From: JAYFQE01 sp034927345
Lineage (GTDB): Bacteria > Bacillota > Clostridia > Saccharofermentanales > UBA5734
DNA: 64,000 nt
Assembly (NCBI GenBank): GCA_034927345.1
Contig: JAYFQE010000023.1
Span: forward strand, 100,734-164,733
Direction: 5' to 3'
The first letter of the stretch is position 1, and each line of letters begins with the position of its first letter. Below the pieces are notes generated by a model, which saw only the letters and a list, made by a program, of their open reading frames with translations, did no database searches and was not told the DNA's origin. The translations under genes and the position numbers were made by a program. Positions 42,401 through 50,526 of the stretch are shown in pieces.

Positions 42401-43070
42401 CACGTAATTCACCGAAACCACTGATCCAGATGCTCGTTTTTTTGAGCCAGGCCAGACGCTGCCAGGGCCAGGGCCAGGCATCTGCCGGCAGACCGGCCAG
42501 AATCTGCAGGACATCGGACAACCGGTTGAGATCGTCTTCCGCGTCGCAAAAGCCAAGTTCCTGTAAAGATCGATCATAATATTGCAAAAGGCAGCCTAAA
42601 TCTTCAGTTTTATGCTGCAGGCTGGGTTCAGCCAATCCCGCTCCGGCCAATAATAATTGTTCGCCGCTGATCTGATATCGTTTCAGATCGCCGACAGCAG
42701 CCGACACCTGACTGATGAAACCCGGTTTGTCCGCCAGATAGCCAAGCATATGGAGCTGACTCTGGTGTTCCTTCATCAGCCGATGTAAAAGCATGGCCTG
42801 GCCGACCTTATCAATCGGCCGCAGCGGCTGACGCCCCACTTCGCCGAGCAGACGCCAGGCCAGACGCCGGAAGCTCAGAACCTCGGCCATCATCAGTCCG
42901 GACTGGCCGGATTGGCGCAGGTAATCGCGCTCGACATCCATTTTGGTTTGTTCCGGCACCAGCAATATGGCGCGTTTATCCGGCCAGGAAGCGGTTAACG
43001 CGCATACCTGACGCAGGCAGGCGTCTCTGAGAACGCCGCGTTGTGAACTAAAAAGCAAGGTTAACGTCAT
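39495..43070 (-). CDS. addB: ATP-dependent nuclease subunit B
   Basis: AddB, the second AddAB subunit, with an inactive-type helicase fold and a nuclease domain. 1191 residues. It has the N-terminal Walker-like LLVPEQT region, the C-terminal nuclease core FRIIDYKSGGKRV, and the four cysteines of the iron-sulfur cluster: C825 (YAACPFLHFS), and C1124, C1127, C1133 (CDFCIYQAVC), the spacing known for AddB. ATG at 43070 follows GGGAGG; the frame extends 30 bases upstream. Upstream of addA with a 4-base overlap. Confidence 0.97.
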   Translation of the reverse strand: MTLTLLFSSQRGVLRDACLRQVCALTASWPDKRAILLVPEQTKMDVERDYLRQSGQSGLMMAEVLSFRRLAWRLLGEVGRQPLRPIDKVGQAMLLHRLMKEHQSQLHMLGYLADKPGFISQVSAAVGDLKRYQISGEQLLLAGAGLAEPSLQHKTEDLGCLLQYYDRSLQELGFCDAEDDLNRLSDVLQILAGLPADAWPWPWQRLAWLKKTSIWISGFGELRDFTPQEDAVLAGLAGLAENMVITAAADRVPFDRQAIDLGPDCFLPGRKTAWRLKQNYPDLKLVPVVCQAEGLYGLLADDLCSDSGVTSRRAADLKKDEAGLRLHLVQANGQDDELNWLAGEIRRLVQTEHYRYQDIALALCDPSGYAPRLRSVCREYSIPIFLDSERPLSGTPLMRFVVGLLDIGLTNWSRSALMTCLRSGLTPLSPSEIDRLENEWLARGLFRPDRLFDDRYYRDRVLPVRSGLVQQPAAGDEPVVGSAADEEGPDLDEPGELTDANSAGPEEREAWLELIRLRDAALLPLRQAAGDLRRAPTGRAKCQALRRFLVDYDLPGRIDKQLTDWIAAGDMDAAVALSQSWNELDRILGQLAGLAGDLPFSLQTFRDTLAAGMDSAASGVIPSALDQVGVGDLRRAMLRQPRILFLIGASSAHLPPAPPPEGLLKDPDRQALSRALNRQLPSSARDQTFADTFNVYTLLTGSSDLLYLTVPDSNTSPWFKRLAALYPGSLMTLLLHPGWEDARLNALHPAYRYSLAVLQNDETLPAAERLGYARIRRILAEQGLLMPPADKGRLPQNELSPEHVRQLSGDPVVLSVSQLERYAACPFLHFSERFLSLHDRPVWAPQATETGVLLHAVLELALRRLCQDLRRLDPTDRAARDAFWQNWLTGNLDEPVNGWMAAAAEQDGLTRFFDDGLRASIGRRVGRVAVSTLKAVIRQYQQETFLPAHLEWTFGPRNQPLLLPVNGSAPVCLRGKIDRADRESPADYPGLNDKMTGGGFRIIDYKSGGKRVDYDDLFLGLALQMPVYLAAYQQAFPECRPVDAAYAPMNRPVLTWQAGEIPSEALILKRLDREQGLRGMQMGSEDIERVCRYSLAQAADLAEHMLAGSFPVKPVKRPGRRPPCDFCIYQAVCGFNADTGAYRRMQPLHCRLKPDGRAISKKEEFIRRLREGSCDDQGACPDDVQKPEDRL

Positions 43071-43253
43071 CAGCCAGCCTCCCTTGCCGACCAGTCTCAA
43101 GCCGGTCCGGCACTTTATTGGCTCCCCATCACGTCATCAAGAATCCACCGGCAGGATGCGTTCATCATTCGTTTATTATTGAACTCTCGTATTTTAACAA
43201 TGTTTATGTTATCCTGCAACTGAATGTAAAATTTATTGGAGGACTGACCTGTA

Positions 43254-44000
43254 TTGAACAATAACACATCCCCCCTGCCGGCTGAGAAAAAAGCATCCCG
43301 CTCGCCGGCGGATCATCAATATGACAAATACCCCCTCAGGCGCGGCCTGATAGGGAATCTCGCCTATACTTTCGGAGTGGCCTATACCCGCCTTGGCATC
43401 AAGCTGAGCGCCAAAGGTTTAGAGAACATTCCCCGCAGCATCCCTTACGTCATCGCCGCCAATCATGAGACTTATGTCGATGGCATGTGGATCGGCTCAT
43501 ACCTGCCGCGCCGGCATTTCCGTAAGTTCTGCTGTATTGCCGCCAAAGATCTGGAAGACAGCCACGGCCTGCTCGGCAAACTGATTGTCCGGGTCGGTCG
43601 GGCGATCGCCGTCGACCGTTTCGGCAATCCGGTCCGCGGACTGATCATTGCCCGGCGGAAAGTCGACGAAGGCAACATTCTTCTGGTTCATCCGGAAGGA
43701 ACCCGTTCTGTAGACGGTCATCTCGGTTCATTCAAAGATGGCGCGGCTTATATCTCCATCAAAAGCAAAGTGCCCCTGCTGCCGGTTTTCATCGACGGCG
43801 GTTACGAAGTTTTCAGCCGGCATATGAAGAAACCGCAGACACGCGATCCCGCAACCGGCCGTAAACGCGAAATTATTCTAACATTCGGCAAGCCGCTCAA
43901 TCCGGCCGATTACGCCAGCGCGCGCGACATGACGGCAGCCTTGACCGCCTGGATGGAAGAACGTTTTCAAGAGAAAATCATCCCAAGAACTTTTCAATAA
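43254..44000 (+). CDS. plsC: 1-acyl-sn-glycerol-3-phosphate acyltransferase
   Basis: 248-residue membrane-associated acyltransferase that adds the second acyl chain in phosphatidate synthesis. Catalytic HX4D is in AANHETYVDGMW, the glycerol-phosphate-binding motif is VHPEGTRSVDGHL, and a proline-rich block IKSKVPLLPVFIDGG is also conserved. It has a polar N-terminal extension of about 35 residues. The start is TTG at 43254, preceded by GGAGG about 11 bases upstream; no ATG is available. It converges on the DAG-kinase-type gene with a 7-base overlap, forming a lipid-metabolism island with the operon opposite. Confidence 0.9.
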   Translation: MNNNTSPLPAEKKASRSPADHQYDKYPLRRGLIGNLAYTFGVAYTRLGIKLSAKGLENIPRSIPYVIAANHETYVDGMWIGSYLPRRHFRKFCCIAAKDLEDSHGLLGKLIVRVGRAIAVDRFGNPVRGLIIARRKVDEGNILLVHPEGTRSVDGHLGSFKDGAAYISIKSKVPLLPVFIDGGYEVFSRHMKKPQTRDPATGRKREIILTFGKPLNPADYASARDMTAALTAWMEERFQEKIIPRTFQ

Positions 44001-44935
44001 AAAGCAAACCGCAAGACGCCCGGCAGAATCCGGAAATCAATCATTTCCTTTTCGAAGGACTCGCCGTCATAATTGCCGAGCAGCAGGCCCTTCTGCGCCT
44101 GGATATGGCCGGAAACGACCGGCCAGAGGTGAATGGCCGGATCTCCGAGATGCGTGCCCTTTTTATAACGCGGAATCAACGGGATAATCCGGCGCATCGG
44201 TAAATTGTCAACCAGACAGAAATCCAGACGTCCATCGTCCAGCAGCGCGTGGGGGGACGGATTGAAACCGCCGCCATAATAATGGCCGTTGCAGATAGCC
44301 GCGAGAATAAACCGGGCGTCGCCTTCAATCTCGCCCTTCCTGCCGTCCTGATCTATGGTTTGCATCTGATAATGCATCGGATATTCACGGTTGCCGAACA
44401 AAGACAGGACAACAGCCAGAGAATAAGAAAACTGGCCAAGCCAAGGGAACCGGGCATTCAACCGGGATGCCTGGCGCTGCACTTTGGTATCGAAGCCTAA
44501 TGACGCTATGTTTAAACAGATTTGTCCGTCGGCTTCAATGACGTCGATCGGCCGGATGTCGGGGCCGGGCAGCCGCGGCAGCAGCCAGTCCAGCCGGACG
44601 CCGGGAAGGACGGTCTTGGCGAAGTCATTAGCCGTGCCGATCGGCACCAGGCCCATCGCGGCATCGGTCCGCGCGACGCCGCCGGCAACTTCGCGGGCTG
44701 TACCGTCGCCGCCGCAAGCAAAAATGACCGCCCGCGAACCATATTGCCGGGCGCAGTCTGCCGCCAGCGCCTGTGCCTGGCCCGGTTTCTCGGTTTGCAC
44801 GACATGGCATTCAAGCTTACTATTCTGGCTGGAAAAAGCGGACTTTATCCGTTCTGCCAGATTTATTTTATCCAAATGGCCGGCTTTGGGATTGATGATG
44901 AACAAGAAATAGTCCGGCGCCCGATCTGATTCCAT
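43994..44935 (-). CDS. Diacylglycerol/lipid kinase family protein
   Basis: 313-residue YegS/DgkB-type lipid kinase. The catalytic-domain motif FACGGDGTAREVAGG and the PIGTANDFAKTVLPG loop are visible, with NPKAGHLDK at the N terminus. In Bacillota, DgkB recycles diacylglycerol to phosphatidate. The chosen ATG at 44935 lies about 7 bases after CGGGG and 16 bases after the synthetase stop; a second ATG at 44941 is in frame. Last gene of the MarR-ACP-synthetase operon; its end overlaps convergent plsC. Confidence 0.88.
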   Translation of the reverse strand: MESDRAPDYFLFIINPKAGHLDKINLAERIKSAFSSQNSKLECHVVQTEKPGQAQALAADCARQYGSRAVIFACGGDGTAREVAGGVARTDAAMGLVPIGTANDFAKTVLPGVRLDWLLPRLPGPDIRPIDVIEADGQICLNIASLGFDTKVQRQASRLNARFPWLGQFSYSLAVVLSLFGNREYPMHYQMQTIDQDGRKGEIEGDARFILAAICNGHYYGGGFNPSPHALLDDGRLDFCLVDNLPMRRIIPLIPRYKKGTHLGDPAIHLWPVVSGHIQAQKGLLLGNYDGESFEKEMIDFRILPGVLRFAFY

Positions 44936-44951
44936 ATGCATGCCCCGCGTT

Positions 44952-46841
44952 CTACCGGTTTGCGGCCGGTGTATTTTCTTGCGTCTCAGCGGCGATCCTT
45001 TCAACCTGATCCAGATTCATACCGGTCAATTCACGCCATTTGAGTTTCTGTTTCTGCATCAGTTCACTGATTTGGGCAATCTCAATCGGACGCCGTATTT
45101 TTTGGGTTGTCGTCTTGACCATTTCTTTAAAACTATAAACATAATAGTGAATGCCTTTAAAAGAAGGCATGCTGGCGTTGATATCCCGGATCAACTGCTC
45201 CAGCGTCTGTTTTATCACATTATCGTCAGCTTCATGACCGGTTTTCTGCACAAACAGATCGCGGTCGACAACCATTTTGGCGCTGACATAAACATCCCCA
45301 TCAATATCCTTATCACCCCAGACTAACGACTCCTTGATGAAACCGGACTGGTTGATTAAATATTCCAGTTCTTCGGGGAAAACTTTTTTACCGTTTTTCA
45401 GGACAATCATCGACTTGACCCGGCCGGTTATGCTGACGCAGTGGTTTTTCGGATCCAACCGGCCCAGATCGCCGGTATGGAACCAGCCATCCGCGTCGAT
45501 CACTTCCTTTGTCGCCTCGGGATTTTGATAATAACCTTCCATGACAATCGCTCCGCGCACCAGAATTTCTCCGTTTTCGCCAAGCTGGTCACAGTCGATC
45601 GCTAACTCTACCCCCGGCAGCGGCTGACCTACCGTACCAGGAACAAAAACCCGGGAATTGCAGCCGCAGACAACCGGCGAAGTCTCTGTCAGGCCATAAC
45701 CTTGCAGGATGCGAACGCCGATGGAATCAAAAAAGCGGATAATGGCCGGATCGATCGGAGCGGCGCCGCAGATGCCCATCTGCAGGCCGCCGCCAAAAGC
45801 CTGCAGAATTTTTTTGTAAATAATACGACGCAAATCGATGCCGATTTTACGTAATGCCTGGGTCATGGGGATTAAATGTTTAATCAATTGTTCTTTGCCG
45901 GTTTTTATCAATGTGTCGTGTATTTTTTGATAAAAATTACAAAACAGAAGCGGCACGCCGATGATCATATTGATGCCATACTCCTGCATGTTTTTTTGGA
46001 TATAGCGCAAACCGTCGCATTCATGGATTTCCGCGCCGACATACAGAGCCATGAAAAGACCGCAAGTATTCTCAAAGGTATGATGCAAAGGCAATACCGA
46101 CAAGAGCCGGATGCCGGGCTTGAGTCGGACCATTCCGGCCAATCCGCGCACATCGGCACAGATATTGGCGTGACTGAGCATGACCGCTTTGGCCGTGCTG
46201 GTTGTGCCGGATGTAAAAAGCAATGATATGAGCGCTTTCGGATCAAGAACCACATCCAGATAACGGCGATTTCCGGCGGCGAGAAGCCAGCGGCCGTACT
46301 GCAGTAAATCCGGCAGCTGATACAAGCCCGCAGCCGCAGGCTCACGCGGGTCATCCCAGGCGGCCGGCCGGTCGGCGGGGCGTAAATGGTCCGGCCGCAA
46401 ACAAACCAGTTTTTTCAATTTTGGCATTTGCCCGGCTGCTTTTTGAATGACGGTTTGAAAAGAACCATCATATAAGATGGCGTCAACATCGCCTCGGTTC
46501 AGCAAGCTGAATAATTCATCTTCAGGCAGCAGTCTGTCCAATGGAACCACAATGCCGACACCGTTGATGATCGAAGCAAAAGACACGCACCATTCATAGC
46601 TGTTTTCGCCGATAACGGCAATCCGCATGCCGCTGAGACCCATTTGGACCAAAGCGGTTCCCAGAGCATGGCAATCCTGACGGAAACCCTCATAGGTCCG
46701 GGTTACCGGATCAGCCTGGGGGTGTTCGCGATAGCGGAATGCCGTACGCGATCCGTAAAGGGCTGCGCATTGATCCAACATATCCCGTAAGGTATCGAAA
46801 GGCCGCACCGGAAAATACTGACGGCCAAGCACTGTCTGCAT
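44952..46841 (-). CDS. AMP-dependent acyl-CoA/acyl-ACP synthetase
   Basis: 629-residue ANL-superfamily adenylate-forming enzyme. The P-loop LLFTSGTTSTAKAVMLSHANI, the motif GYGLTETSPVVCGC, and the C-terminal WFHTGDLGRLDPKNH and GRVKSMIVLKNGKKVFPEELE (hinge and lysine region) are present. It activates a carboxylic acid, most likely a fatty acid, and transfers it to CoA or the phosphopantetheine of a carrier. Because an acyl carrier protein gene ends exactly where this gene begins (TAA-ATG), transfer to that ACP is attractive but inferred. Confidence 0.9.
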   Translation of the reverse strand: MQTVLGRQYFPVRPFDTLRDMLDQCAALYGSRTAFRYREHPQADPVTRTYEGFRQDCHALGTALVQMGLSGMRIAVIGENSYEWCVSFASIINGVGIVVPLDRLLPEDELFSLLNRGDVDAILYDGSFQTVIQKAAGQMPKLKKLVCLRPDHLRPADRPAAWDDPREPAAAGLYQLPDLLQYGRWLLAAGNRRYLDVVLDPKALISLLFTSGTTSTAKAVMLSHANICADVRGLAGMVRLKPGIRLLSVLPLHHTFENTCGLFMALYVGAEIHECDGLRYIQKNMQEYGINMIIGVPLLFCNFYQKIHDTLIKTGKEQLIKHLIPMTQALRKIGIDLRRIIYKKILQAFGGGLQMGICGAAPIDPAIIRFFDSIGVRILQGYGLTETSPVVCGCNSRVFVPGTVGQPLPGVELAIDCDQLGENGEILVRGAIVMEGYYQNPEATKEVIDADGWFHTGDLGRLDPKNHCVSITGRVKSMIVLKNGKKVFPEELEYLINQSGFIKESLVWGDKDIDGDVYVSAKMVVDRDLFVQKTGHEADDNVIKQTLEQLIRDINASMPSFKGIHYYVYSFKEMVKTTTQKIRRPIEIAQISELMQKQKLKWRELTGMNLDQVERIAAETQENTPAANR

Positions 46842-47120
46842 TTATTCCTGCTTTCCTGGCCGGTTCGCCGGCCTCTTATGTACAATGAAATCCACAATGT
46901 CATCTACGGTTTTAATCCGGTCGACGTCTTCATCGCTGATTTGTAAATCATAATATTCTTCCAGATCGATCACAATTTCAAAAAGCGCCAGCGAATCCAG
47001 ATTCAGATCCATAATCAATTCAGTCCGGCCGTCTATTTGTCCGGTCTCAACCCCCGCTATTTCAGCGACAGTATGGCTAACCTTACTTAAAACGGAACTC
47101 AGAGATTTGTCAGCTGTCAT
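46842..47120 (-). CDS. Acyl carrier protein
   Basis: 92-residue ACP. The phosphopantetheine attachment serine is S43 in DLNLDSLALFEIVIDLEE, and the acidic helix-II face is intact (EEYYDLQISDEDVDRI). It has a longer, basic-ended C terminus (HKRPANRPGKQE) than the main fatty-acid ACP, suggesting a dedicated second ACP. ATG at 47120 follows GGAGG. It lies between a FabT-like regulator and an acyl-activating enzyme, overlapping the former by 11 bases. Confidence 0.9.
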   Translation of the reverse strand: MTADKSLSSVLSKVSHTVAEIAGVETGQIDGRTELIMDLNLDSLALFEIVIDLEEYYDLQISDEDVDRIKTVDDIVDFIVHKRPANRPGKQE

Positions 47121-47595
47121 GAAGGCCTCCCTGTAAATTTGACATGTTGTACCGGCGGTATTGCTCACCGACAAAACTGGATATTTCTGTTAAGGTATCC
47201 AGAAGAATCTGCCGTTGCTCTTCATTCAACGGGTCGACCAGCCGGTCAACCAGCAGCGTGTGAAATTTATTATGCATCCGATAGGCCAGTTTGCCTCGTT
47301 TCGTCAGTTGAATCCGGACAACACGCCGGTCGATCAAATCCCGGTGGCGCTCGACATAACCTTTGCGCACCAAACGGTCAACAGCGACCGTCAACGTCCC
47401 GGTTGTCACTTCCAGGGTTGCCGCCGTTTCGCTCATTGTCCGGCTGTTATAGAGACCGATTCCTTCCAGAGTGTGCATCTCGGCAACAGAAAGATCATGA
47501 AAATACCCTTTGCTGAGTGCTTTTTCCTCTGTCACCAGAATGCGATCGAAAATATCCAGCATGAGCTGGTTTACCCTTTTCTCATACTCATCCAT
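47110..47595 (-). CDS. FabT-like MarR-family regulator
   Basis: 161-residue winged-helix regulator: AEMHTLEGIGL, SETAATLEVTTGTLTVAVDRLVRKGYVERHRDLIDRRVVRIQLTKRGKLAYRMHNKFH. The pattern is that of FabT, the MarR-type repressor of fatty-acid synthesis that responds to acyl-ACP. The frame is open far upstream into hflX; MDEYEKRVNQLML at 47595 matches the usual FabT start, although its ribosome site is poor (a GGGGAGG lies 20 bases or more upstream). It probably senses acyl chains and controls this operon and perhaps fab genes elsewhere. Confidence 0.82.
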   Translation of the reverse strand: MDEYEKRVNQLMLDIFDRILVTEEKALSKGYFHDLSVAEMHTLEGIGLYNSRTMSETAATLEVTTGTLTVAVDRLVRKGYVERHRDLIDRRVVRIQLTKRGKLAYRMHNKFHTLLVDRLVDPLNEEQRQILLDTLTEISSFVGEQYRRYNMSNLQGGLHDS

Positions 47596-47650
47596 CGGCT
47601 TTTGCCTGGCGGCAGACACCTCCCCGTTGAAGCTTTGAATGTCAAATAGT

Positions 47651-49027
47651 TTACCGCTCTTCAGCTTTTTCCGCAAGCCGGACATAAGGCCGTAAAGGGT
47701 TGAAATGACTATATCCGATATGAATTGAAGCGGAAATGCCCTCAGGCAGATAAGAAACCTGGTCCAGCCGTCCATATCGGCGGATATACGCCAATAATCC
47801 GGCTTGTGGATAAGGCAGCAGAATATCACAGCCTAATTGGCTGGCTGTGCAAAAATCGATAATGGCCTGTCGAAGGCTGTCCAATCCGCTGCCCTTAAGC
47901 GCCGAAACCAGAAATGCCTGTTTTCGCTGCCCCGCCGGCAATTTGGCATATAATTCGGAATCCAGCCCGGCCGGCTCCGTATCGATTTGATCCGGATCAG
48001 CCGCATCCGGTTCATCTGGCAGTAAATCCATCTTATTAAAAACAAAAAAGCGCGGTTTCCCGGCAGCATCCAGCCGAACCAGCAGATCTTCGACCACTGC
48101 CATCTGAGCCGCCGCGTCCGGATCGGCCGTATCGATAACCTCCAGAATAGCGTCGGCTTCCGACGCTTCTTCCAACGTTGCCTGAAAAGCTTCAACCAGA
48201 TGATGCGGCAATTTACGAATCAAACCGACCGTATCAACCAAAAGCACCGGATTCCCGTCCGGAAGCGGCAGACGCCGCACGCTCGGATCCAGCGTGGCAA
48301 AAACCTGGTCGGCTGTCAGCAGGCTGCTTTGGCATAAGTTGTTGATCAAGGTTGATTTGCCGGCGTTGGTATATCCAACCACGGCAAAAGTCAGCATTTC
48401 CCTTTCCTGCCGCTGATGGCGTGTCCGGCCGCGTTGTTCTGCCAGTTCGGCCAGCGCCTGCTTGAGATAAAGGACGCGCCGGTTAATGTGACGCCGGTCG
48501 CTCTCCAGTTTGGATTCGCCCGGTCCGCGCGTACCGATGCCGCCGCCGAGCCGGGACAACGCCTGCCCCAAGCCGACCAGCCGAGTCAGGCGATATTGCT
48601 GTTGAGCCAGCTCGACTTGCAGCTTGCCTTCCCGGCTTCGGGCCCGGCGGGCGAAGATATCCAGGATCAGCAAAGTCCGGTCTATCACTTTGCAATCGGT
48701 TAAATTTTCGATGTTGCGAATCTGCGAACCGGTCAGTTCATCATCAAATATAATTAAATCTGCAGATTGGGCTGCGCAGGCGTCGCGTAACTCCTGCACT
48801 TTTCCCTTACCGATAAAGTAAGCGGGATCCGCTGCCGGCCGTCGCTGCATAGCCCGGCCAACGACGACAGCGCCGGCCGATTCAGCCAATTCTGCCAGCT
48901 CGTCCATTGAACGCGCAGCTTCTTCCTGTCCGGCGACGCCGCTCTCGTTCAGTACCAACGTCGCCAGGATCGCTCGTTCCTGGCGATTCGCCATAGGCAT
49001 TTGTCCTTGGCCAATGGAGTCAGACAT
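47651..49027 (-). CDS. hflX: GTPase HflX
   Basis: 458-residue ribosome-associated GTPase that can split stalled or hibernating 70S ribosomes. The HflX N-terminal domain (YFIGKGKVQELRDAC, FDDELTGSQIRNIEN, DRTLLILDIFARRARSREGKLQVELAQQQYRL) precedes the G domain (GYTNAGKST G1, FATLDPSVR G2 region, DTVGLIRKLPHHLVEAF G3, FNKMD G4). The middle LGGGIGTRGPGESKLE linker is typical. ATG follows AGGAGG. Upstream of the FabT-like gene with a 55-base gap, same strand. Confidence 0.96.
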   Translation of the reverse strand: MSDSIGQGQMPMANRQERAILATLVLNESGVAGQEEAARSMDELAELAESAGAVVVGRAMQRRPAADPAYFIGKGKVQELRDACAAQSADLIIFDDELTGSQIRNIENLTDCKVIDRTLLILDIFARRARSREGKLQVELAQQQYRLTRLVGLGQALSRLGGGIGTRGPGESKLESDRRHINRRVLYLKQALAELAEQRGRTRHQRQEREMLTFAVVGYTNAGKSTLINNLCQSSLLTADQVFATLDPSVRRLPLPDGNPVLLVDTVGLIRKLPHHLVEAFQATLEEASEADAILEVIDTADPDAAAQMAVVEDLLVRLDAAGKPRFFVFNKMDLLPDEPDAADPDQIDTEPAGLDSELYAKLPAGQRKQAFLVSALKGSGLDSLRQAIIDFCTASQLGCDILLPYPQAGLLAYIRRYGRLDQVSYLPEGISASIHIGYSHFNPLRPYVRLAEKAEER

Positions 49028-49080
49028 AGAATGACCTCCTGCTTATTTTGTTTATTTAAGTTCTTAATTTATTTAATATC

Positions 49081-49109
49081 TTGTTCAATAGTCATAAATT
49101 GCTTATAAT
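49081..49109 (+). promoter_or_regulatory. Promoter of the XRE regulator, with repeated ATTGCTTAT
   Basis: TTGTTC (49081-49086), exactly 17 bp, then TATAAT (49104-49109). The 9-mer ATTGCTTAT overlaps the -10 (49098-49106) and recurs at 49130-49138, 32 bp further, a possible self-regulation site. Confidence 0.65.
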
Positions 49110-49157
49110 GACGGATAAGGTCCGATCGTATTGCTTATTTATGGGAGGATGATCATC

Positions 49158-49517
49158 ATGCGACTGGTTCGGAATTCCCGGATTCGAACGAAGAAGGATT
49201 ATCGGCAAATCTATCTCATATCCCGGCGCCAGCCCAACCGTCAGGAAGGATACGCCATTCGCAGGCTTCGCGAGATGAGAGCTTATTCTCAGGGAGAGCT
49301 TGCCCGCAAGTCGCAAGCCAACCTGTCTTATATCAATTCACTGGAAAATCATCCCGGTAACATCAGTATAAGTAAAATTCTGCAGATCTGCAATGCGTTG
49401 AAAATAACGCCGCCCACTATTGCCCGCATTCTACATGCTCTCGGTCAATCACAATGGATGCTGCGCGCGCTTCAGGGGAATTCTTCCCTGTACCTTTCAA
49501 TTGCCGAACTGAGCTGA
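49158..49517 (+). CDS. XRE-family helix-turn-helix protein
   Basis: 119-residue DNA-binding protein. The HTH_3 core is at about residues 37-90: LREMRAYSQGELARKSQANLSYINSLENHPGNISISKILQICNAL. A basic N-terminal 30 residues (RNSRIRTKKDYRQIYLISRRQ) precede it and a hydrophobic C-terminal segment (ARILHALGQSQWMLRAL) follows, perhaps a dimer helix. ATG at 49158 follows GGGAGG at 9 bases. It converges on the efflux operon and is divergent from hflX. Targets unknown; no toxin partner is adjacent. Confidence 0.8.
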   Translation: MRLVRNSRIRTKKDYRQIYLISRRQPNRQEGYAIRRLREMRAYSQGELARKSQANLSYINSLENHPGNISISKILQICNALKITPPTIARILHALGQSQWMLRALQGNSSLYLSIAELS

Positions 49518-49539
49518 TTCCATCCGTATCCGGGCAAAA

Positions 49540-50526
49540 TCACAGAGAATCGGTTGGCGTTGACGTTGATTCGCGGTCGGCGTTCTCTGCTTTCGCCGGT
49601 TCCGCATCGCCGGAGGCATCGGCTTGCGCATCGTTTTCCGACGGCTTAGACAGAATGATCCGGCCGTTTTCCATTTCTGCTTTCAACATACCGCGGCCCT
49701 GAATGCCCAGCGCCGTCAAATATTCACGGGGCAGCTGAAGCCGTCCGCTGCGGTCGAGCACAGCCAGTTCTTCATGCGATTTGTCCGCAGAATCCTGTTC
49801 TGATAACCCCAAAGCCTGCAGCTTGGCCAATTCTTCCAGATAACTGTGCTTGAGCAGAAATTCGCTGCTGGTTCTGCCATCGCGAATCGCAACAACCCGT
49901 TCGACTTGCCGCGATAGCTGCCGGTCGTGGGTGACAATGACAATCGTCAGATTGAGTTTTCGGTTTAAAGCGCGGAATAATTCATAAATCATATCGGCTG
50001 TCTTGCGGTCGACCGAACCGGTTGGCTCATCTGCCAGCAACAACTGGGGATTGTTGGCTAAAGCAATCGCAATAGCCACGCGCTGCTGCTCGCCGCCCGA
50101 CAATTCCTGAAGCCGGCTTTTACTGCGATGGGATAAACCGACCATGTCCAGAAGCTCAAGAGCCCGATCGCGTCTTTTGCGGCCGGAATTAAAGATCATC
50201 GGAACCTCGACGTTTTGCACGGCGGTTAAATAGGGAATCAGGTTGCGGGCGTTGTTCTGCCAGACAAAACCGACTGTCCGTCTCTTATAAGTAACCAGCT
50301 GGCTGTCGCTGAGTTTCAGCAAATCCTGACCGTCCACCATCAGTTTTCCGGCCGAGGGTCGATCCAGGCCGCCTAACATATTGAGCAGTGTCGATTTACC
50401 GGAACCGCTGTTGCCGATAATCGCCATCAATTCGCCGTTTTCGACCGTTAAGTCCAGGCCTTGCAAGGCCAGAACCTCAAAATCGCGGGTTTTGTAAATT
50501 TTGACCAGATTCTCGCATTCAATCAT
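49540..50526 (-). CDS. MacB-type ABC ATPase with C-terminal AbrB/SpoVT-like domain
   Basis: 328-residue ATPase. The LolD/MacB-like domain covers residues 1-225 (GNSGSGKST Walker A at 38-46, FVWQNNARNLIPYLTAVQNVEVPM Q-loop region, LSGGEQQR 142-149, LLLADEPTG Walker B, VTHD switch His200). After a charged linker, residues about 254-295 read like an AbrB/MazE swapped-hairpin unit (LDRSGRLQLPREYLTALGI, then LKAEMENGRIILSKP), then a disordered acidic tail. The fusion could serve dimerisation or control. The gene overlaps the other ATPase gene by 4 bases. Confidence 0.88.
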   Translation of the reverse strand: MIECENLVKIYKTRDFEVLALQGLDLTVENGELMAIIGNSGSGKSTLLNMLGGLDRPSAGKLMVDGQDLLKLSDSQLVTYKRRTVGFVWQNNARNLIPYLTAVQNVEVPMIFNSGRKRRDRALELLDMVGLSHRSKSRLQELSGGEQQRVAIAIALANNPQLLLADEPTGSVDRKTADMIYELFRALNRKLNLTIVIVTHDRQLSRQVERVVAIRDGRTSSEFLLKHSYLEELAKLQALGLSEQDSADKSHEELAVLDRSGRLQLPREYLTALGIQGRGMLKAEMENGRIILSKPSENDAQADASGDAEPAKAENADRESTSTPTDSL

